DNA of 64,000 bases from Schlegelella_A sp965246805. GTDB taxonomy: Bacteria; Pseudomonadota; Gammaproteobacteria; Burkholderiales; Burkholderiaceae_C. The notes beneath the pieces were generated by a model that did no database searches, was not told where the DNA came from, and worked only from the letters and a program-made list of their open reading frames with translations. The DNA lies in the NCBI GenBank assembly GCA_965246805.1, contig CBDFFO010000009.1, positions 62,001-126,000 of the forward strand, written 5' to 3'. Position 1 is the stretch's first letter. Each line of letters starts with the position of its first letter. Below are positions 59,193 to 64,000 of the stretch, piece by piece. The position numbers and the translations under genes are program-made.

Positions 59193-60200
59193 ATGACGAC
59201 AGACGGAGCTGCCAAGCCAGCGATCGATGGCGCCGAGCCGCTCGACGCCGATCTCGCCGACGAGCGCGCCGACGGCGCGCCGGCCCGCGAGACACGGCAC
59301 TCGACGGTCGGCGCGGCGCAACACGGTTGGCGGCTCGACAAGGCGGTGGTGTCGATGGCGGGCGAGTTCTCGCGCAATCACCTGCAGTCGCTGATCGAAG
59401 ACGGCCACGTGCTGCTCGACGGCGCACGGGCGGACAGTGCCGCGAAGAAGGTCCGCGCGGGCCAGCGTCTCGACCTCACGCTGGTCGAGACGGCCGAGAG
59501 CCGCGCCTTCCAGCCCGAAGCGATCGCTATCGACGTGGTCTACGAAGACGAGCACCTGCTGGTCGTGAACAAGGCGGCCGGCATGGTCACGCATCCGGCG
59601 GCTGGCCACTGGTCGGGCACGTTGCTGAACGCGCTGCTGGGTCGACACCGCGCCTCGGCAAGCCTGCCGCGCGCGGGCATTGTTCATCGGCTCGACAAGG
59701 ACACGTCGGGCCTGATGGTGGTGGGGCGCACGCTCGCCGCGGTGACGACGCTGTCGCAGGCGATCTCGCGGCACGACGTGCAGCGGGAATACCTTGCGAT
59801 CGTGCACGGCTCCCTCGGCAACGCAATCGACCGCATCGAGGCGCCGATCGGTCGAGACCCGCGGTCACGGATCCGCATGGCGGTGGTCGGCGGTGGCAAG
59901 CCGGCGCGCACCGACATCGCCTGCCTCGCAGAGGGCGGCGGTTTCAGCGCGTTGCGCTGCACGCTGCACACCGGCCGCACGCATCAGATTCGCGTTCACC
60001 TGGCGACCCACCGGCACCCGCTCGTCGGCGATGCACTCTATGGCGGCGCACCGGCGCTCGGTATGACGCGACAGGCGCTGCATGCCGCCCGGCTCGCCTT
60101 CCTGCATCCGGCCAGCCGAGAACCGATGCAATTCGATGCCGAGCCGCCGGTCGATTTCGGCGCCGCCTGGCGACAGGTGCTCGAGGCCGTCGGCGACTGA
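59193..60200 (+). CDS. rluD: Ribosomal large subunit pseudouridine synthase D
   Basis: This 335-residue RluA-family pseudouridine synthase has an N-terminal S4-like domain (GWRLDKAVVSMAGEFSRNHLQSLIEDGHV) and the catalytic HRLDKDTSGLMV motif containing the active-site aspartate, with ARLAFLHP near the C-terminus. It modifies U1911, U1915 and U1917 in helix 69 of 23S rRNA in E. coli. The ATG at 59193 is used; an earlier frame start at 59160 is less likely. It pairs head-to-head with bamD, as in many proteobacteria. Confidence 0.92.
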   Translation: MTTDGAAKPAIDGAEPLDADLADERADGAPARETRHSTVGAAQHGWRLDKAVVSMAGEFSRNHLQSLIEDGHVLLDGARADSAAKKVRAGQRLDLTLVETAESRAFQPEAIAIDVVYEDEHLLVVNKAAGMVTHPAAGHWSGTLLNALLGRHRASASLPRAGIVHRLDKDTSGLMVVGRTLAAVTTLSQAISRHDVQREYLAIVHGSLGNAIDRIEAPIGRDPRSRIRMAVVGGGKPARTDIACLAEGGGFSALRCTLHTGRTHQIRVHLATHRHPLVGDALYGGAPALGMTRQALHAARLAFLHPASREPMQFDAEPPVDFGAAWRQVLEAVGD

Positions 60201-60467
60201 ACCGGGGCCGTTTGGTCCGGGGTCCAAGGCCTGGCTACAATGCGGCTATTCCTGCTCGACGCGCAGCGCGGCCACGCACGGGTTACCCGGCGACCGCCCG
60301 AACGCACCGAGACGTGAGGCACCCGCGGGCGCCACCGGCCATCAGCGAAAGCTAAGCCCCAAGTACGCCACATCGATTCGTGTGGTCCGCTGTCGCGCCT
60401 CGATCGCGTGCGGCCCCGTCGACGGCACCCAACCATCCGTTTCTGCGGACGAGGATGAAGTGAAGCC

Positions 60468-61193
60468 ATGAAGACCCTGGATGCCAAGCGCGTCCTCGAA
60501 ACCGCGCTCATCTGCGCCGGTGAACCGATGTCGCTCCGCGACTTCGGTGTGCTGTTTGCTGGCGAGCTGGCGCCCGACACGTTGCGTGGCCTGCTCGACG
60601 AGCTCGGCCGCGATTGCGAAGGTCGGGGCATCGAACTCGTCACGTTGGCCAACGGCTGGCGTTACCAGACGCGGCCCGAGATGCGCGAGCTCCTGGCTCG
60701 CCTGAGACCGGAACGGGCACCGAAGTATTCGCGCGCCGCGATGGAGACGCTCGCGATCATCGCGTACCGTCAACCGGTGACACGCGGCGACATCGAAGAC
60801 ATTCGCGGCGTGGCCGTGTCAAGCCAAATCGTCAAGCAGTTAGAAGATCGCGGCTGGATCGAAGCCATCGGTTATCGCGAGGCGGCGGGGCGACCCGCGT
60901 TGCTCGCGACGACCCGGCAGTTCCTCGACGACCTCGGGCTTGCCGGTCTCGACCAGTTGCCGCCGCTGGTGGCCGAAGACCTGGGGCACGGCGACGCCAC
61001 GAACGCACCCCTGCTGCTCGAGCAACAGACCGATCTCATGTTCGAGAGCCTCGGAGCGACGCGTGCGCTGGCCTCGACCGCCGCCGGAGACGACGACCCT
61101 GCGGGAAGCGGCCCGCATGACGTCGAAGCCGCCACCGCATTCGATCCCGGCGCCAACGACCCCCCCGACCTTAACCCGAGCCCATCGGCTTGA
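60468..61193 (+). CDS. scpB: Segregation and condensation protein B
   Basis: This 241-residue protein has the ScpB tandem winged-helix fold (about residues 5-165), with ALICAGEPMSLRDFGVLF, YSRAAMETLAIIAYRQPVTRGDIEDIRGV and WIEAIGYREAAGRPALLATT as recognisable parts. The C-terminal acidic tail is low-complexity. ScpB forms the SMC-ScpA-ScpB condensin; SMC and ScpA are not in the window. The 267 bases between rluD and scpB hold no gene or terminator that I can support. rluB starts 14 bases downstream. Confidence 0.9.
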   Translation: MKTLDAKRVLETALICAGEPMSLRDFGVLFAGELAPDTLRGLLDELGRDCEGRGIELVTLANGWRYQTRPEMRELLARLRPERAPKYSRAAMETLAIIAYRQPVTRGDIEDIRGVAVSSQIVKQLEDRGWIEAIGYREAAGRPALLATTRQFLDDLGLAGLDQLPPLVAEDLGHGDATNAPLLLEQQTDLMFESLGATRALASTAAGDDDPAGSGPHDVEAATAFDPGANDPPDLNPSPSA

Positions 61194-61207
61194 ATGGAAC
61201 TTCGCGA

Positions 61208-63316
61208 ATGAACGACCACGTGGATCCTGCAGCCGGACCGGACGCCGACAACCCTGTATCGACGACCGGGGAAGCCAACCCCAAGCCGGCGCGTCGCAAG
61301 CGTGCGGTCGCGGTCGAAGCGGGCGATGGCGTGACGAGCATCCACGACTCGGACACGGCGGCGACCGCACCCACCGGTGACGACGTAAGCGAGGCGGAAG
61401 TCGCTCCCAAGCCGCGCCGCAAACGCAGCACGCCGCGAGTGGACGCCGACGCCGCAGACGCGCCGACCGAGGTTGCGAGCGCCGAGGCCGAAGACGCGTC
61501 GGTTCCCGCATCGATGCCGACCGCGCGCGCCATCGATCACCCTGGTTCACCCTCGGTACCGGCGAGCCACGGCGAGCCCGTCGAACGCGAAAACGACGGC
61601 GGCAGGGTCGACTCTCAGGACGGCCATGACGGCGACGACGCCGACGAGGGCGGAGAGAGCGCCGAAGGCGGCGACGGGCCACGCAGTCGGCGCCGCAACC
61701 GCCGTGATCGCAAGCGGCGCGGTGCTCGGGTCGACGGTGACGGCGAAGCCGCTAGAGCCGGTGCGTTCGTCGGGCCACTGCAGCCGAAGCCGCCGGCGCC
61801 ACAGGCCGCCGAGGTGTTCGATCAAGTCCTGTCCGGCGCGTTCGATTCCGAGGTCGACGCGCCCGATGGCGAGTCCGAGGTCGCCGACACCAAGCGCGTG
61901 CTCGCGCCCGAGCCCGAAGCGCCGAAGCTGCACAAGGTGCTCGCGCAATCCGGCATCGGCTCGCGTCGCGACATGGAAGAACTGATCGCCGACGGCTTCG
62001 TCACCGTCAATGGCGAACCGGCGCACACCGGTCAGCGGGTGTCGTTCGGGGACCAGGTGCACGTGAAGGGCAAGCCGGTGCGCTTGCGCATCGTGCCGCC
62101 GCCGCCGCGCATCATCGCGTATCACAAGCCTGTGGGCGAGATCGTCACGCACGACGACCCGCAGGCTCGCCCGACGGTGTTCCGACGCTTGCCGCGCCTG
62201 CAACAGGGCAAGTGGCAGTCGGTCGGTCGGCTCGACATCAACACCGAAGGCCTGCTGCTGTTCACGACCTCGGGTGGCCTCGCCAACCAGCTGATGCACC
62301 CACGCTTCGGCGTCGAGCGCGAGTACGCGGTGCGCGTTCTCGGCACGCTGTCGGAGAGCGATCGTGCGCAGCTGCTCGAGGGCGTCGACGTCGACGGCCA
62401 GAAAGCGCAGTTTCGTTCCATCGCCGATGGCGGCGGCGAAGGCGCGAACCATTGGTACCGCTGCGTCATCACCGAAGGGCGCAACCGCGAGGTGCGCAAG
62501 CTCTTCGATGCCGTTGAACTCACAGTGAGCCGGTTGATTCGAATCCGCTACGGCACGGTCGTGCTGCCGCATGGTCTGAAGCGGGGTGCGTGGGTCGATC
62601 TCGACGAGGCCGACATCCGCGCGATTCGTCGGCTCGCTGCCGGCGAGAGCGGCGAGGGCCAGCCGCGTCCATCGCAGGGCGGCCCGCGCCAGGGCCACGA
62701 CAGCACGCGCACCGACAGCGCACGCGGCGACGACCGCCAGGGCCCTTCGCAGTCGCAGCCACGCCAACCCGGTCCGCGCAACAAGAACGATCGGCAACGT
62801 CAAGGGGGGCAAGGTCAGAACAGCGGCCCCTGGCCAGCGCAAGGCAACGGCGGACACCCGCGACCCGACGACGTCCGGCCCTCCATGGCGTCCCACGACG
62901 ACCAGGAACCGCGCGGCGATCGCGACGACGACGACGACGACGATCACGGTCCGATTCCCAACCCGTTGGAGCAGACCTTCGACAAGCGCTTCGTCACGAA
63001 CCCTCGGAGCCCGGCGGGCGGTCGCGGCTTCGGTCGCGGCGGCGGTGGTTTCGGTGCCGGGGGCAGCGCGCCGCTGCCCGACCCGAACCGCGGCACCGGC
63101 CCGCGACAGCCGGACCCGATGCAGACCTCGGTCGGGTACATCGGTGCCGACGCCTTTCATCGCAAGAACAAAAATCGCGGGCCGCGTGGAGGCGGCGGTG
63201 GCGCCGGTGGCTCCGGTGGTGGCGGTGGCGGTGGCGGTGGGTTCGGTGGCAACAGCAGCGGCGGTGGCTACAAGGGCGGTGGTGGCAACAACCCCGGTGG
63301 CCGCCGCGGCCGCTGA
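61208..63316 (+). CDS. rluB: 23S rRNA pseudouridine(2605) synthase RluB with long disordered tails
   Basis: The folded core is an S4 domain (about 238-300, KVLAQSGIGSRRDMEELIADGFVTVNGEP) followed by the RsuA/RluB catalytic domain with GRLDINTEGLLLFTTSGG, including catalytic Asp343, and ITEGRNREVRKLFDAV. It would make pseudouridine 2605 in helix 93 of 23S rRNA. At about 702 residues it is more than twice the E. coli protein. The N-terminal 230 residues are Asp/Glu/Ala/Arg-rich and the C-terminal 220 are Gln/Pro/Asp/Gly-rich, ending in glycine runs. The ATG at 61208 has GGAA upstream; a TTG overlapping the scpB stop is an alternative. Confidence 0.9.
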   Translation: MNDHVDPAAGPDADNPVSTTGEANPKPARRKRAVAVEAGDGVTSIHDSDTAATAPTGDDVSEAEVAPKPRRKRSTPRVDADAADAPTEVASAEAEDASVPASMPTARAIDHPGSPSVPASHGEPVERENDGGRVDSQDGHDGDDADEGGESAEGGDGPRSRRRNRRDRKRRGARVDGDGEAARAGAFVGPLQPKPPAPQAAEVFDQVLSGAFDSEVDAPDGESEVADTKRVLAPEPEAPKLHKVLAQSGIGSRRDMEELIADGFVTVNGEPAHTGQRVSFGDQVHVKGKPVRLRIVPPPPRIIAYHKPVGEIVTHDDPQARPTVFRRLPRLQQGKWQSVGRLDINTEGLLLFTTSGGLANQLMHPRFGVEREYAVRVLGTLSESDRAQLLEGVDVDGQKAQFRSIADGGGEGANHWYRCVITEGRNREVRKLFDAVELTVSRLIRIRYGTVVLPHGLKRGAWVDLDEADIRAIRRLAAGESGEGQPRPSQGGPRQGHDSTRTDSARGDDRQGPSQSQPRQPGPRNKNDRQRQGGQGQNSGPWPAQGNGGHPRPDDVRPSMASHDDQEPRGDRDDDDDDDHGPIPNPLEQTFDKRFVTNPRSPAGGRGFGRGGGGFGAGGSAPLPDPNRGTGPRQPDPMQTSVGYIGADAFHRKNKNRGPRGGGGGAGGSGGGGGGGGGFGGNSSGGGYKGGGGNNPGGRRGR
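62924..62944 (+). repeat. (GAC)6-GAT aspartate codon repeat in rluB
   Basis: Six GAC codons and one GAT in a row encode seven aspartates in the C-terminal tail of RluB. Such trinucleotide runs may slip in replication, but unit changes keep the frame. Confidence 0.75.
63184..63300 (+). repeat. Glycine-rich GGTGGC-type repeat at the end of rluB
   Basis: The last 40 or so codons before the stop are dominated by glycine, including consecutive GGTGGC hexamers around 63216-63240, interrupted by Ser, Phe, Asn, Tyr and Lys. They encode a glycine-rich, RGG-like tail ending GGRRGR. Confidence 0.7.
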
Positions 63317-63422
63317 CGCGACCTTCCCGAAGGTCCATCGATTCGACCCGGGTCGAGGATGTCGGCGCGACCCAGCCCCTACAATTGATGGCTTTGCCAA
63401 CGCTTTCCCGGAGAACAACACA

Positions 63423-63848
63423 ATGGCCCTCGAGCGGACCCTCTCGATCATCAAGCCCGACGCGGTCGCGAAAAATGTCATCGGCCAGATCTACGCGCGC
63501 TTCGAATCCGCTGGTCTGCGCGTCATCGCGGCCAAGATGGCGCACCTGTCGCAAGCCGACGCCGAGGCGTTCTACGCGGTGCACAAGGCCCGACCGTTCT
63601 TCAAGGATCTGGTCTCGTTCATGATCTCTGGCCCGGTGATGATCCAGGCGCTCGAAGGCGAGGGAGCAATCGCCAAGAATCGTGAGTTGATGGGCGCCAC
63701 CGACCCCAAAAAGGCCGACGCCGGCACCATCCGGGCCGACTTCGCCGAGAGCATCGATGCCAACGCCGTGCACGGCTCCGACGCTGCGGAAACAGCGGCC
63801 AACGAGATCGCGTTCTTTTTCCCAGGCATGAGCATTCACAGCCGCTAA
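63423..63848 (+). CDS. ndk: Nucleoside diphosphate kinase
   Basis: This 141-residue enzyme has the NDK start ALERTLSIIKPDAVAKN and active-site His117 in NAVHGSDAAETA. It transfers the gamma phosphate between nucleoside triphosphates and diphosphates. GGAG lies 10 bases before the ATG and a TACAAT element lies at 63380-63385. The gene is followed after 21 bases by rlmN, a usual neighbour in Burkholderiales. Confidence 0.95.
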   Translation: MALERTLSIIKPDAVAKNVIGQIYARFESAGLRVIAAKMAHLSQADAEAFYAVHKARPFFKDLVSFMISGPVMIQALEGEGAIAKNRELMGATDPKKADAGTIRADFAESIDANAVHGSDAAETAANEIAFFFPGMSIHSR

Positions 63849-63869
63849 CGCGGCGGAAGGCCAGGCCCG

Positions 63870-64000
63870 ATGAACCTGCTGCAATTCGATCGAGAAGGGC
63901 TATCCACCTGGTGCGAGCAGATCGGCGAGCAGCGCTTTCGGGCGACGCAGCTGTTCCGCTGGATCCACCAGAAAGGCGCCAGCGACTTCGCATCGATGTC
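63870..64000 (+). CDS. rlmN: Dual-specificity RNA methyltransferase RlmN, N-terminal fragment (window edge)
   Basis: Only about 43 residues are present, beginning MNLLQFDREGLSTWCEQIG and continuing with RFRATQLFRWIHQKGASDF. This matches the N-terminus of RlmN, the radical-SAM enzyme that methylates A2503 of 23S rRNA and A37 of some tRNAs. The radical-SAM CxxxCxxC region lies beyond the window. The ndk-rlmN order supports the call. Confidence 0.88.
   Translation, partial: MNLLQFDREGLSTWCEQIGEQRFRATQLFRWIHQKGASDFASM

Noticed and set aside
63184..63300. Glycine codon repeats as a CRISPR-like or mobile repeat
   Set aside because: They are in-frame codon repeats within rluB, with no spacers, direct flanking repeats or transposase.
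61547..63481. 644-residue open frame antisense to rluB
   Set aside because: Arises from the Asp/Gly/Ala-rich codons of rluB read backwards; repetitive Val/Ala/Thr content and no motif.
1..64000. Mobile elements, prophage or integration sites
   Set aside because: No transposase, integrase, phage protein or tRNA-adjacent direct repeat was recognised, and the base composition looks uniform by eye.

Overview
The window is about 64 kb of GC-rich, densely coding DNA. It reads as the chromosome of a betaproteobacterium of the order Burkholderiales, most likely the Rubrivivax/Leptothrix/Methylibium side of the order. This rests on the exosortase-B (EpsD-EpsE-EpsF-EpsG-XrtB) locus with a PEP-CTERM substrate, the tig-clpP-clpX-lon and sucA-odhB-lpd-zapE gene orders, the ilvB-ilvH-ilvC-pssA-leuA block, a hpnC-hpnD-hpnE squalene module and a structured leader in front of sucA. 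I cannot name the species. I saw no insertion sequence, prophage, integrase or CRISPR array.

Positions 1-16170 hold an exopolysaccharide / protein-sorting locus, almost all on the minus strand. In transcription order it contains a sensor kinase and NarL-type response regulator, a priming glycosyl-phosphate transferase, a PEP-CTERM protein with its own terminator, then epsD-epsE-epsF-epsG-xrtB. After these come a 2OG-Fe(II)-oxygenase-like protein, an O-antigen ligase/polymerase-like membrane protein, a Wzm/Wzt-type ABC exporter and the start of a glycosyltransferase. The epsI gene is the one member on the opposite strand and meets xrtB stop-to-stop.

Positions 16171-25700 are mixed: two small ORFs, a secreted S9 peptidase, a membrane proton-pumping pyrophosphatase divergent from a soluble pyrophosphatase, a FemAB/GNAT-like protein, a PII protein, and a four-gene minus-strand cluster (sigma factor, DUF3619, DUF3106, RDD) joined by 4-bp overlaps.

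Positions 25700-36300 carry branched-chain amino acid synthesis (ilvB-ilvH-ilvC), pssA, and leuA behind a leucine-rich leader peptide and terminator that look like a classical attenuator. Then come a PBP7-type endopeptidase, the squalene genes hpnE/hpnD/hpnC on the minus strand, and tRNA-Leu(UAG). Positions 36300-42700 hold trigger factor, ClpP, ClpX and Lon, then a tRNA Gly-Cys-Leu cluster.

Positions 42750-54400 are catabolic: ETF beta and alpha, an acyl-CoA dehydrogenase, a nitronate-monooxygenase-like flavoprotein, the 2-oxoglutarate dehydrogenase complex (sucA, odhB, lpd) and zapE. Positions 54400-64000 hold a secreted coiled-coil protein, a PP2C phosphatase, a YdcH-like protein, a DinG/YoaA-type helicase, bamD, rluD, scpB, an unusually long rluB with low-complexity tails, ndk and the start of rlmN. 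No gene-free stretch exceeds 300 bases; the longest gaps (about 190-270 bases) are described under neighbouring entries.
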